Origin: Bacteroidota bacterium
GTDB taxonomy: Bacteria; Bacteroidota; Bacteroidia; Chitinophagales; Chitinophagaceae
Direction: 5' to 3'
DNA: 64,000 nt
Assembly (NCBI GenBank): GCA_018267955.1
Contig: JAFDXL010000005.1
Coordinates: 1-64,000, forward strand
Positions 35,510-44,781 of this stretch are shown here, piece after piece. The position numbers were made by a program, and so were the translations under genes. The notes under the pieces are model-generated. The model made no database searches. It was not told the DNA's origin and worked only from the letters and a program-made list of their open reading frames with translations. Numbering within the stretch: position 1 is the stretch's first letter; each line of letters begins with the position of its first letter.

Positions 35510-36127
35510 ATGTTTGATGCAAAAGCACATTGGGAGCAGATATACAATACCAAAGCTATTACCGACTTTAGCTGGTATCAGCAGGTACCGGAAACCTCTC
35601 TTGGCTTCATCCGCGAGTTCAGCGTACCATTAGATGCAAAGATCATTGACGTTGGCGGTGGTGATGGCTATTTTGTAGATCACCTGCTGGCGCTGGGCTA
35701 TACCAATATCACCGTGCTGGATATTTCCGAGGCAGCGATCCATCGTGCGCAGCAAAGGCTGGGCGACAAGGCAAAACATGTGCATTGGATAGTAGCAGAT
35801 GCGGCAACATTTGTACCGCAGGAACAATACGACTTTTGGCACGACAGGGCAGCATTTCACTTCCTTACCGGCGAGGCAGATATAAAACACTATGTAACCA
35901 CCATCAAAAAAGGGCTACGTAAAAATGGCATCCTGGTAATTGGCACGTTCTCTGAGCAAGGCCCTAAAAAATGTAGCGGCATAGAAATAAAGCAGTATTC
36001 AGAACAGAGCCTGTCAGAAAAACTACAGGCATATTTCCAAAAGATCAGGTGTATTACTACAGACCACACCACCCCATCCAAGGCGATTCAGAATTTTATC
36101 TTCTGCAGTTTCCGCCCTGCAGCATGA
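35510..36127 (+). CDS. Class I SAM-dependent methyltransferase
   Basis: The protein has 205 residues from the ATG at 35510 (MFDAKAHWEQIYNTK). That beginning is typical of the family, and a promoter-like element separates it from the alternative ATG at 35471. The motifs are KIIDVGGGDGYFVDHLLALG (motif I), ITVLDISEAAIHRAQ and DFWHDRAAFHFLTGEADIKH. The end (KNGILVIGTFSEQGPKKCSG, IQNFIFCSF) matches small Bacteroidota methyltransferases of the thiopurine/tellurite type. Substrate unknown. Confidence 0.88.
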   Translation: MFDAKAHWEQIYNTKAITDFSWYQQVPETSLGFIREFSVPLDAKIIDVGGGDGYFVDHLLALGYTNITVLDISEAAIHRAQQRLGDKAKHVHWIVADAATFVPQEQYDFWHDRAAFHFLTGEADIKHYVTTIKKGLRKNGILVIGTFSEQGPKKCSGIEIKQYSEQSLSEKLQAYFQKIRCITTDHTTPSKAIQNFIFCSFRPAA

Positions 36128-36193
36128 CAATAATCATTCTCTAAAATGTCTGTCGTCAATGCGTGGGGCACATCGCCATATTAGCTTTGCTAT

Positions 36194-36418
36194 ATGGACG
36201 TGTACAGGGTAACATTCGATAATAACAGGGCGGTATCGGCGACTAAGACAGATGTGGCTAAGCATGGAGATATAGCGCTATACCCCAATGATATGGTAAA
36301 CTGGTATGCTGTGGAATGCGAATCGGAACAGATGGCCATTATAGTGGCTCAGAGTGTAGTGAACGAGATGTGGCGGCAGTTACACTTCAATGCGCCGCTA
36401 CCCGGCGGGCAATCCTGA
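36194..36418 (+). CDS. Small protein of unknown function
   Basis: The protein has 74 residues (MDVYRVTFDNNRAVSATK ... LHFNAPLPGGQS) with no signal peptide or membrane helix. It has a strand-strand-helix pattern: MVNWYAVECESEQMAIIVAQ then VVNEMWRQL. It has normal codon use for the window and is followed by a terminator-like hairpin 83 bases later. Not recognised. Confidence 0.55.
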   Translation: MDVYRVTFDNNRAVSATKTDVAKHGDIALYPNDMVNWYAVECESEQMAIIVAQSVVNEMWRQLHFNAPLPGGQS

Positions 36419-36753
36419 CAAACATAATATTTTTTGTGCAGTGGCTAAACGAACTTTACTGTATGGCGTGAATTAGTAAGAAATGTGTTTCGTTTATCAT
36501 CCCCTTTCTTTTCGTGGAAAGGGGATATTTTTTGCAAAAAAGAAAGGCAGCCCGAAGCTGCCCTATCCGTGGTTGCAACAAAAAATGCGTTTACCCTATA
36601 AAACTATCTGTTTCAGCGAAATATGCAAGGATTTATGGAAGAATATTAACCTGAGGGCTAAATTTCTTTTTATCGCAACAATATTAAACCCGGCGACAGT
36701 TAACTGTAACACTGGCATGAACTTTTAAAACCATATATCTCAACTATTAACTG
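36419..36753. other. Intergenic region with two hairpins
   Basis: These bases hold a terminator at 36501-36533 and, just after it, a GGCAGC-CCGAA-GCTGCC hairpin near 36552-36568. A frame of 81 codons (36483-36728) runs through both hairpins and has no protein-like features, so it is not called. The rest shows nothing definite. Confidence 0.5.
36501..36533 (+). terminator. Rho-independent terminator
   Basis: CCCCTTTC (36501-36508) pairs with GAAAGGGG (36517-36524) around TTTTCGTG, followed by ATATTTTTT. It probably ends the transcript of the 74-residue gene. Confidence 0.75.
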
Positions 36754-38850
36754 ATGAGCCTCACAACCCGGAAAACAAGCACAAAAAAACAGGCTCCGCC
36801 TAAAAAGAAAACTGCTGCCCAAAAAGCACCCGCAAGCAGGGGCAAGCTAGCACACTTATTGCAGCATGCTACGAAACAAAAATTCTATACCTCTATCAGC
36901 GAACCTATGCTGGCTACGCTGGTAGATAAGCCGGTGGAAAGTACCGAATGGGTTTATGAAATAAAATGGGATGGTTACCGCGCCGTCGCTTTTAAGAATG
37001 GCAATACGCTGGAACTAAAATCCCGGAACGATAAATCATTCAACGAAAAATATTACCCCATCTATGACGCACTGAAACAACTAAACCTCGACGCAATACT
37101 GGATGGTGAGATAGTGGTAGTAGATGACAATGGACAGGCCAATTTTGGAGCATTGCAGAATTGGCGCAGCGAAGCAGATGGCACACTGCTCTATTATATC
37201 TTCGATATCCTGTGGCTGGATGGCTATGACCTGAAGGAATTGCCTCTTACCGAAAGAAAAGCCATATTGGAAACCATCGTAAAGCCAACGGGCATCATTA
37301 AATTAAGCCAGGCATTCGAAACATCGGGTGCAGAAATGCTGGAGGCAGCAAAACAAATGGGACTGGAAGGTGTGATGGCCAAACGCAAAGACAGCACTTA
37401 CCAGGTAGGCAACCGCACGCGCGACTGGCTGAAGATAAAAGCCAGCAAACGGCAGGAAGTGATCATTGGCGGATATACGCGAAACGAAGACAGCAGTAAG
37501 CCATTCAGCTCGCTTTTGGTAGGGGTGATGCAGGGAGGCAGGCTGCACTACATCGGCAAAATAGGTACCGGCTTCAACAGCAAGCTGCAAAAAGAAATGC
37601 TGGAACAGTTCAAGCCGTTAGTCATCAACAAGCCACCATTTGCAGAAGTGCCCGATGTGAATAAGCCCAGCAGGTTCCGCCCTAATCCACCCAAAGCAAC
37701 CGCTACCTGGTTAAAGCCCAAACTTATCTGTGAAGTAAGCTATGCAGAGATAACAAGTGATGGTGTAATGAGGCATCCATCATTTGAAGGCATGCGAAAC
37801 GATAAAACTGTTAAGGATGTAAAGCTGGAGAAAGAAATTGCTGCGGAAGATATTGTTACTCCCCAAAAATCGGCAGCTAAAAAAAGCATCGCTATAGATA
37901 AACCCGGCAAGGGTGAAAGGAAAACCCTGCTGAATCCATCTGAAGAAACACAGGTACGCATCATTAACGGGCACGAGCTGAAGTTTACCAACCTTAGCAA
38001 AATATTCTGGCCGGTGATAAAAGGCACTAAGCGCGATATGATCAATTACTATTACCAGGTAGCGCCTATAATACTACCTTATCTTAAAGACAGGCCCATG
38101 TCGCTCAATCGTTATCCCAATGGAATTAATGGAAAAAGTTTTTATCAGAAAGACATGACAGGCAAAGCGCCCGATTGGATAGAGACCTATCTATACCACA
38201 GCAGCGCTGATGATCGCGACCGCAATTACCTGGTGTGCAAAAAAGAAGCAGATCTTTTGTTTATGGCCAACCTGGGCTCTATAGAGATGAACCCCTGGAA
38301 CAGCAAAGAGCAGTCAGAAGACTACCCCGACTGGTGCGTGATAGACCTGGACCCTGATAAGAATACATTTGAGCAGGTGATAGAATGTGCACAGGTAACA
38401 CACCAGGTACTGGAAGCTTTGGGCGTGCCTTCCTATTGCAAAACATCGGGCTCTACAGGCCTGCATGTATATATACCATTAGGCGCTAAGTATGGCTATG
38501 AAACGTCTAAAGAATTTGGGCGTGCCATCGCTACCATCGTGCATAAACAACTACCCAAATACACCAGCATCGAAAGGCTGACGAATAACCGCAATGGGAA
38601 GATGTATATCGACTTTCTGCAAAACCGCCCGCAGGCTACGCTGGCAGCGCCCTACTCTGTAAGGCCAAAGCCCGGGGCTACCGTTTCTATGCCCTTGTAT
38701 TGGGATGAAGTAAAAAAGGGCCTGAAGATTTCCGACTTCAACATATACAATGCTATAGCCCGCATCAGGGAAATGGGCGATATCTTCAAACCAGTTATTG
38801 GCAAAGGCGTAAACCTGGAGAAAGTGATCAGAAAGTTGGATGATTTCTAA
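36754..38850 (+). CDS. ligD: DNA ligase D (ligase-polymerase, no phosphoesterase domain)
   Basis: The protein has 698 residues. After a Lys-rich tail the ATP-dependent ligase domain spans about 45-350, with the nucleotidyl lysine in EWVYEIKWDGYR (Lys71), DAILDGEIVVVDDNG and LEGVMAKRKDSTYQVG. The LigD-type primase/polymerase domain spans about 410-690, with NRYPNGINGKSFYQKDM, WCVIDLDPDKNTFEQV (metal-binding DxD) and CKTSGSTGLHVYIPL. LigD proteins work with Ku in non-homologous end joining. The 3'-phosphoesterase domain seen in many LigD proteins is absent, and no Ku gene is in the window. Confidence 0.94.
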   Translation: MSLTTRKTSTKKQAPPKKKTAAQKAPASRGKLAHLLQHATKQKFYTSISEPMLATLVDKPVESTEWVYEIKWDGYRAVAFKNGNTLELKSRNDKSFNEKYYPIYDALKQLNLDAILDGEIVVVDDNGQANFGALQNWRSEADGTLLYYIFDILWLDGYDLKELPLTERKAILETIVKPTGIIKLSQAFETSGAEMLEAAKQMGLEGVMAKRKDSTYQVGNRTRDWLKIKASKRQEVIIGGYTRNEDSSKPFSSLLVGVMQGGRLHYIGKIGTGFNSKLQKEMLEQFKPLVINKPPFAEVPDVNKPSRFRPNPPKATATWLKPKLICEVSYAEITSDGVMRHPSFEGMRNDKTVKDVKLEKEIAAEDIVTPQKSAAKKSIAIDKPGKGERKTLLNPSEETQVRIINGHELKFTNLSKIFWPVIKGTKRDMINYYYQVAPIILPYLKDRPMSLNRYPNGINGKSFYQKDMTGKAPDWIETYLYHSSADDRDRNYLVCKKEADLLFMANLGSIEMNPWNSKEQSEDYPDWCVIDLDPDKNTFEQVIECAQVTHQVLEALGVPSYCKTSGSTGLHVYIPLGAKYGYETSKEFGRAIATIVHKQLPKYTSIERLTNNRNGKMYIDFLQNRPQATLAAPYSVRPKPGATVSMPLYWDEVKKGLKISDFNIYNAIARIREMGDIFKPVIGKGVNLEKVIRKLDDF

Positions 38851-38855
38851 GTCTC

Positions 38856-38999
38856 TCAGATCAGCGTCCACACATTAGTGCCTTTGAACTGCACCTCTGC
38901 TTTTATCGATTCTATTATTTCTTTCTCGTCAGCCTTGTCTTCGGTTAACGTAAACCGTTCAGACAAAAACTTTATAATAGCAAATAATACTATTTTCAT
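38856..38999 (-). pseudogene. Truncated DUF389-family membrane protein gene
   Basis: On the minus strand an ATG at 38999 opens 47 codons. The product, with ERFTLTEDKADEKEIIES and QFKGTNVWTLI, matches the conserved start of DUF389 membrane proteins (DKADE ... F-K/R-GTNLW-x-LIF). It stops right where the first membrane helix should begin. The stop lies six bases from the ligD stop, so the rest of the gene was evidently lost at this junction. The DUF389 link is from memory of the family pattern. Confidence 0.55.
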
Positions 39000-39100
39000 A
39001 TAATTTTTGTAATAAAAAAAATTCGCTGTAAAAGGTTAATGCAAGAAGTAGCTACCTATAATGCCTAACTGACTGACGTTCAGTATAGAAAGCCCCGCAT

Positions 39101-39131
39101 TTTGCAGCAACCTTCATTTTTTGTAAATTTG
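39101..39131 (+). promoter_or_regulatory. Promoter of the trehalose gene
   Basis: TTTG (39101-39104), 19 bases, TAAATTTG (39124-39131) is a full match to the Bacteroidota housekeeping promoter. The 5' leader would be about 145 bases. Confidence 0.65.
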
Positions 39132-39280
39132 GCCACCTGCAGCGGACAAAAACCTTATAACAGATCACCGGTTTTCTTTGTTTTACAATACTCCGCTATT
39201 CTTATTAAATGCAGGCAATAGCCATCGCACACCGCGAGGCATGATTTTTTTATTTTTTATTAAAAAACCGCGCCACAACC

Positions 39281-41512
39281 ATGCTTCAAAAATTATTTAT
39301 TATATCTAACCGTTTGCCCTTAACAATAGAGCATCAAAATGGCTCTTATGAATGCAGGCAATCTTCAGGCGGTTTGGTATCGGCTATAACCTCTTATCTC
39401 CACACATCCGGCGGACATGATTTTTCTGAAACCATATGGGCGGGTGTGCCGGGCTGCAGCGAAAAAATATGGCAGTCTGCTATTAGCAGTACACAACAGG
39501 GTGACTATACTTATTTACCCGTTTTCCTGCAACGAAAAGATTATGAGCAATACTATAGCGGATTTAGTAATTCTGTGGTATGGCCTTTATTTCACTATTT
39601 CCCTACTTATGTAGATTATAACGCCGCATACTTTGATGCATATATAAGGGCAAATGAACATTTTGCCGATGTGCTGTCTGCCCAACTGACGGCCAACGAT
39701 GTAGTATGGATACATGATTACCACTTGCTGCCGCTCGCCGGGATGCTCCGGAAACGTATACCTGGCCTCACCATCGGTTTCTTCCTGCATATACCATTTC
39801 CATCTTATGAGCTCTTCAGGGTAATGCCCAAACCCTGGCAGCAAGCAATACTTACGGGTATGCTAGGTGCCGATCTTGTAGGCTTTCATACTGTAGACTA
39901 TGCAGCACATTTTCTTAATTGCGCAGAACGTGTGCTCAAGTTGCAGCATGATGGACAAATGATATCCTGGGATAACAGGCAGGTACGTGCAGATGCATTC
40001 CCTATCAGTATAGATTTTGAGCAATTCAATAATGCTTATAGCGAAGAAAGGGTAGCCGCTATGCGCGATCAATACCTGGAGGTAAAAGGAGATAAAAAAA
40101 TGCTCTTCTCGGTTGACAGGCTCGATTATACCAAAGGGCTATCTAACAGGTTACGTGGCTATGAACAGTTTTTACAGGTCAATCCTGATTATATAGGTAA
40201 GGTGATCTTTGTGCTGGTGGTCGTTCCATCGCGCGATTCCATCACTAAGTATGCAGAACGTAAGAAGATGATAGATGAGTTTATTGGCAGCTTCAATAGC
40301 CGCATGGGCAATATCAGCTGGCAGCCTGTACTATACAAATATGGGCATCTATCTTTTGAAGAACTAATGGGCCTGTACACCGCCTGTGATGTGGCGCTCA
40401 TCACCCCGCTACGTGATGGCATGAACCTCGTCTCCAAGGAATTTGTTGCCAGCCGTAAAGATCAGCAGGGGGTATTAATACTAAGCGAAATGGCAGGCGC
40501 ATCCAAAGAACTTACAGAGGCGCTGCTCATCAACCCCAACGATACGAATGAAATTGCCGATATGATAAAAATGGGGTTTGAGATGGAACCAAAGGAACAG
40601 CAGGTACGCATTGCCGCTATGCAAGACCGTATCAGCACCTATAATGTAAACACATGGGCGGCAGATTTCTTTGATCAACTATATCATGTAAAAAGTCAGC
40701 AATTGGCATTCGAAATAAAATTTCTCGACAACGCATCACGCATACAATTGCTGGATGCCTACGGAACATCTGCTAAGCGGTTACTCCTGCTTGATTATGA
40801 TGGAACGCTCACACCTTTCGCCAAACTCCCTTCCCTGGCAGTACCGGGCAGGGAGGTACTGGATGCACTGCAGCAGCTATGCACCAACCCTGCCAATGAT
40901 GTATATATTGTTAGCGGCAGGGATGCCAATACGCTCGAAGAATGGCTGGGAGCATTGCACGTAGGATTAGTAGCAGAGCATGGTGCTGCTATAAAGCACC
41001 CCGATGGCCTTTGGGAAAAAACTATTATTGCCGAGCATGTTACCTGGCGCCCGCAGATAGAAGCAATTATGCAAAGCTATGTGAGCAAATGCCCCAACAG
41101 CTTTATAGAGCAAAAAGAACACTCGCTGGCATGGCACTATCGCAATGCGGATAAAGTATTGGGCTCCCTACGCGCACGCGAGCTATACGAGCTGCTGATG
41201 GCACAAACAGAAGGCCTGTCGTTGAATGTGCTCAACGGCAATAAGGTAATAGAAGTACGTATGAAAGGCATCAATAAGGGCATGGCCGCAGAACGCCTGC
41301 TCTTGCACGATCATTACGATTTTATACTTTCTATCGGTGATGATCTTACCGACGAGGATATGTTTAAGCGATTAGCCGCCGTAGATGGTGCATACACTAT
41401 TAAAGTAGGCAACGAGGCATCCTTTGCAAAATACAATCTGCACACACCGCAAATGGTGCTATCACTGTTGCAAACTATTGGCCACTACGCTACCCGCATG
41501 ACGGGAGTATAA
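39281..41512 (+). CDS. otsAB: Fused trehalose-6-phosphate synthase / phosphatase
   Basis: The protein has 743 residues. Residues 1-470 are a GT20 glucosyltransferase with SSGGLVSAITSYL, VWIHDYHLLPLAGML, VDRLDYTKGLSNRL and TPLRDGMNLVSKEFVAS. Residues 490-735 are a HAD-type phosphatase with LLLLDYDGTLTPF (catalytic DxD), VYIVSGRDANTLEEWL, KGINKGMAAERLL and IGDDLTDEDMFKRL. Together they convert UDP-glucose and glucose-6-phosphate to trehalose. All key residues are present. It is monocistronic with its own promoter. Confidence 0.95.
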   Translation: MLQKLFIISNRLPLTIEHQNGSYECRQSSGGLVSAITSYLHTSGGHDFSETIWAGVPGCSEKIWQSAISSTQQGDYTYLPVFLQRKDYEQYYSGFSNSVVWPLFHYFPTYVDYNAAYFDAYIRANEHFADVLSAQLTANDVVWIHDYHLLPLAGMLRKRIPGLTIGFFLHIPFPSYELFRVMPKPWQQAILTGMLGADLVGFHTVDYAAHFLNCAERVLKLQHDGQMISWDNRQVRADAFPISIDFEQFNNAYSEERVAAMRDQYLEVKGDKKMLFSVDRLDYTKGLSNRLRGYEQFLQVNPDYIGKVIFVLVVVPSRDSITKYAERKKMIDEFIGSFNSRMGNISWQPVLYKYGHLSFEELMGLYTACDVALITPLRDGMNLVSKEFVASRKDQQGVLILSEMAGASKELTEALLINPNDTNEIADMIKMGFEMEPKEQQVRIAAMQDRISTYNVNTWAADFFDQLYHVKSQQLAFEIKFLDNASRIQLLDAYGTSAKRLLLLDYDGTLTPFAKLPSLAVPGREVLDALQQLCTNPANDVYIVSGRDANTLEEWLGALHVGLVAEHGAAIKHPDGLWEKTIIAEHVTWRPQIEAIMQSYVSKCPNSFIEQKEHSLAWHYRNADKVLGSLRARELYELLMAQTEGLSLNVLNGNKVIEVRMKGINKGMAAERLLLHDHYDFILSIGDDLTDEDMFKRLAAVDGAYTIKVGNEASFAKYNLHTPQMVLSLLQTIGHYATRMTGV

Positions 41513-41517
41513 TAAGG

Positions 41518-42381
41518 TCATTGCTTCATCCTCTTATCATAGGTATCCTGTATCTTTTGCAGGGCAGCATCATAGCCTGCACGGTCTATAAATACATCAG
41601 GATTGTAGCGGTCGCCGTCTTTATGCTTTTTATGTAGATCTACCTGGCTGGCGTGGCTCGCAAGCCAGATATCAAACTGAAGATGCTTCATGGCATCCAA
41701 TGTATAGCCGTAATCTTTACCTATATTAGGATAGGTAGCCATGGATGGCAAAGTGTATTCGTCAAGTATGCTGGGCATATTTGCTACCAGCACACGATAG
41801 CTGCGATGCTCGTCTGTTACATCAAATAGAAAACTGCTGGCACCTTTGGTATGGCCCGGATGATGCAGCATTACTATGTTCATACCACCCAGCTTTATGG
41901 TATCACCATCATACAGCAACACATCGGGAGTTACAGGTGTGTAATGTGCACCATACTTACCATACTCAAAATCAGACAAACCACCATCCGCAATTACTGC
42001 GGCATCCTGCGCATTCACCATTAGCTTAGCATGTGTCATTTGTTTCACCTTTGCAATATCGGCTGCATGATCGTAATGGGCGTGCGTTAGCAACAAAACT
42101 TTTATATCAGAGAATTTAAACCCCAAATGCTGCACATGCCGCTTTATCATATCGGCAGATCCATAGGCACCGGTGTTAATGAGTATATGTCCCTCGGGAG
42201 TGGTAATAAGATAACTGGCAAGATCGTACGAGCCCACATAATACAGGTTCCCCGCAATGCGAAATGGCTTCATATCCTGTGTCCATTCTTTATTAAGAAT
42301 AGGAAAATGACGTATCGTCTGTGCGTCCATGCCGCCTGCAGCAAACAGGCAGGATGCCAATAGTATGGTATGCAATTTCAT
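41518..42381 (-). CDS. Subclass B3-type metallo-beta-lactamase
   Basis: From the ATG at 42381 the protein has 287 residues with signal peptide MKLHTILLASCLFAAGGMDA. Zinc ligands of the B3 type are visible: LLLTHAHYDHAADI (HxHxDH), the His in LHHPGHTKGASSFLF and the His in DIWLASHASQVDLHKKH. ITTPEGHILINTGAYGS is the family's strand before the active site. It is probably a periplasmic beta-lactam hydrolase, but some B3-like enzymes act on other esters. Divergent from a serine beta-lactamase-like gene. Confidence 0.88.
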   Translation of the reverse strand: MKLHTILLASCLFAAGGMDAQTIRHFPILNKEWTQDMKPFRIAGNLYYVGSYDLASYLITTPEGHILINTGAYGSADMIKRHVQHLGFKFSDIKVLLLTHAHYDHAADIAKVKQMTHAKLMVNAQDAAVIADGGLSDFEYGKYGAHYTPVTPDVLLYDGDTIKLGGMNIVMLHHPGHTKGASSFLFDVTDEHRSYRVLVANMPSILDEYTLPSMATYPNIGKDYGYTLDAMKHLQFDIWLASHASQVDLHKKHKDGDRYNPDVFIDRAGYDAALQKIQDTYDKRMKQ

Positions 42382-42486
42382 AACCGTAAAATGTAACTGC
42401 AAAATCAGCAATCTATACTTCAAAAACAAGAGGACTGCTACACCTATTGGAAAGATACCCTAAATAATCTCCCCCAATTTTACACT

Positions 42487-42544
42487 CTATCGACCAAACC
42501 CGGCTTTTTTTAGACAAAACCTGCATCCTCCTTTCTGTCGATAG
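42487..42544. promoter_or_regulatory. Inverted repeat between the two beta-lactamase-type genes
   Basis: CTATCGAC (42487-42494) and GTCGATAG (42537-42544) are perfect inverted copies 42 bases apart in the shared divergent control region. Flanking ACCAAACC and GTTTTGGT-like stretches extend the symmetry loosely. It could be a bidirectional operator. Confidence 0.35.
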
Positions 42545-42618
42545 TATGCGTGTTTTGGTCTAATTACCATTTACCCTTACCGGGCATCTATGTTTCTTTG
42601 TCCTACAAGCTCAGCCAA

Positions 42619-43962
42619 ATGAAAAAGATCCTCATTTTAGTTATCGGCCTTTTAGCCTCTATTCAATCGCAGGCGCAAACTGTAGAAAAGAAAATAGACA
42701 GCGTGCTCGATTATTATGCACAAACTTTCAACTTCAACGGTGCAGCCTACGTGGTGCAAAAAGGCAAAGTGCTATTGCATCGCGGTTATGGCTATAAAGA
42801 CAGGTATAAAAATATTATGAACGATGGCAATGGCGTCTATATGATAGGATCCATTACCAAACAGTTTACTGCTGAGGAGATACTGATGCTGGCCACCCAA
42901 AACAAACTATCCCTGCAGGATAAAGTAACCAAATACTTTCCCGACTATCCTGATGGTGATAAGATCACACTAGAAAATCTGCTGACACATACTTCAGGCA
43001 TTTACAACTATACGGAAGATACGTTCTGGCACAATCACCCGACAGAGCATGTAACGCACGAGCAAATGCTGGGCTTCTTTAAAAACAAACAACTAGCGTT
43101 TGATCCCGGCAGTAAATTCGAATACAGCAACAGCAACTACATACTGCTGAGCTATATCATTGAGCAGGTAACAGGTAAAGATTATTACACCGTCATCCGC
43201 GAAAACATTATCCAACCATTGGGCATGACACATACAGGCTTTGATTACGCGGCTCTCAAAGACAAAAACAAAGTAACAGGCTACAACTGCATTTTGCAGG
43301 ATTCCTTCTATTCCTGCAAGATAGAGGACTCAACACAGAGTAGCGGCGCAGGCGCTATGTACAGCACGGTAGAAGACATGTACAAGTGGCATCGTGCATT
43401 GCAGGAGTATCGTTTTGTAAGCAAGGAGTGGCAGGAGAAAGCTTACACGCCATATAAAGACAGGTATGGTTATGGCTGGTTCATAACAAAAGACCTGGAA
43501 GGCAAACGAGCCATAGGCCATTCCGGCGGTATCAACGGCTTCTACACTTATGAACTGCGTCTACCCGAAGAAGATGTATTCATTATGCTGATGAAAAATG
43601 TACAATACCTGGGGGCCGACAATAACGAAATAGCAAAGGACATTGTAAAATGCCTGTACAAACCGGGCTATGCAGTACCGGCGCCCCGCACTACAATATC
43701 CCTGGGCAAAGATGTGCTAAAGCAATATGCAGGCGAATACTGGTTTGATTCTACTATGTCCATAAAATTTACGGTAGATGGTAACCATCTTCGCTCGTAT
43801 ATAGAAGGACAAGGTGAGGATCAGATACTACCTATGAGCCCAAACAAATTCTTCACCAAATCTGTAGATGCACAATTTGAGTTTGTAAAGAACGATAAGG
43901 GCAACTTCGATATGTATCTCTACCAGCACGGACAAAAGATGCAAGCCATCAGGCACGATTAA
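42619..43962 (+). CDS. Serine hydrolase, class C beta-lactamase family
   Basis: From the ATG at 42619 the protein has 447 residues with a signal peptide (KILILVIGLLASIQSQAQ). The SxxK motif is in MIGSITKQFTAEE, the YxN motif in FEYSNSNYILLSY, and the third motif in AIGHSGGINGFYTY (HSG in place of KTG). A C-terminal beta domain (about 360-447) follows. Family members include AmpC-like beta-lactamases, esterases and D-aminopeptidases; the substrate is open. A GTG-initiated extension from 42550 adds nothing conserved. It ends at a strong terminator. Confidence 0.9.
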   Translation: MKKILILVIGLLASIQSQAQTVEKKIDSVLDYYAQTFNFNGAAYVVQKGKVLLHRGYGYKDRYKNIMNDGNGVYMIGSITKQFTAEEILMLATQNKLSLQDKVTKYFPDYPDGDKITLENLLTHTSGIYNYTEDTFWHNHPTEHVTHEQMLGFFKNKQLAFDPGSKFEYSNSNYILLSYIIEQVTGKDYYTVIRENIIQPLGMTHTGFDYAALKDKNKVTGYNCILQDSFYSCKIEDSTQSSGAGAMYSTVEDMYKWHRALQEYRFVSKEWQEKAYTPYKDRYGYGWFITKDLEGKRAIGHSGGINGFYTYELRLPEEDVFIMLMKNVQYLGADNNEIAKDIVKCLYKPGYAVPAPRTTISLGKDVLKQYAGEYWFDSTMSIKFTVDGNHLRSYIEGQGEDQILPMSPNKFFTKSVDAQFEFVKNDKGNFDMYLYQHGQKMQAIRHD

Positions 43963-43988
43963 ATATATAACAGCCCCTATGCGAACCT

Positions 43989-44013
43989 GCAGCCTCACAA
44001 GGGCTGCTTTTTT
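43989..44013 (+). terminator. Rho-independent terminator
   Basis: GCAGCC (43989-43994) pairs with GGCTGC (44002-44007) around TCACAAG, followed by TTTTTTG. It lies 27 bases after the serine hydrolase stop. Confidence 0.75.
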
Positions 44014-44052
44014 GTTTGTTAAAATCACTATTTTCACAGCACATCACTATAT

Positions 44053-44781
44053 ATGAACCGCTTTATCCTGCTATTACTATTAGTATTATTTACTGCATCA
44101 TCTAGCGCACAAAAGAAAAAAGACGATCACGTCCTTGTTTGTGAAGAGAATGTACCCGTACCTGTAGGTGCGAAGTATATAGGGAAGATACGAGTGATGA
44201 ATGAATTTACTGAAACCCAGATCAGCCAGAATTTGATGATGAAAAATGCTATGGAAAAGGTCCTAAGAAGAGGTGGGAATGTTTTAAAAGTCACCAGATA
44301 TGAAATACCCGGCATCAATGGCAAAAAGGAATTTCGCATTTGGGGAGATGTATATAAGGTAGATGATGCAGACAAAGCAGCAGCTTTATTACCTAAAGTG
44401 CCTGATAGTATTAGTCTACGCTTATTAAGTGACACCTCGAAATATGCACTGTTATTTATTTACGAACCTATACTGACTGGTACCCCGAATTGTAACTTGT
44501 ATTTAAATGGCAAATCAATTTACGACCCATCTATTCGTTATTTCGATACCGTTAAAGTATATAAAGAAGGTCATCACATATTATCAACCTGCGCATCTGC
44601 TGATACACTTAATATAAAATTTGGCAAAGCATACTTTATATGCTATTGGCCTGTATATTCGATTGTAAGAATTGTTCGCAACCCATATAAAGGTTACAAA
44701 GAGTTCAAATGTATTGCAGATAAAGTAGGACCAATAAAGGGCAAACGAAAACCCTGGCCAAAGCAGTACGAAGATTACTAG
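44053..44781 (+). CDS. Exported protein of unknown function
   Basis: The protein has 242 residues with a signal peptide (FILLLLLVLFTASSSAQ) followed by KKKDD. Near residue 30 is PVGAKYIGKIRVMN, and near 75 RGGNVLKVTRYEIPG, a pattern shared with small Bacteroidota exported proteins that are unassigned. The C-terminal part has a second hydrophobic stretch (AYFICYWPVYSIVRIV). It ends four bases into the convergent next gene. Confidence 0.65.
   Translation: MNRFILLLLLVLFTASSSAQKKKDDHVLVCEENVPVPVGAKYIGKIRVMNEFTETQISQNLMMKNAMEKVLRRGGNVLKVTRYEIPGINGKKEFRIWGDVYKVDDADKAAALLPKVPDSISLRLLSDTSKYALLFIYEPILTGTPNCNLYLNGKSIYDPSIRYFDTVKVYKEGHHILSTCASADTLNIKFGKAYFICYWPVYSIVRIVRNPYKGYKEFKCIADKVGPIKGKRKPWPKQYEDY

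Noticed and set aside
36483-36728. 81-codon plus-strand frame before ligD
   Set aside because: It runs through a clear terminator and a second hairpin, has no start context and no protein-like composition.
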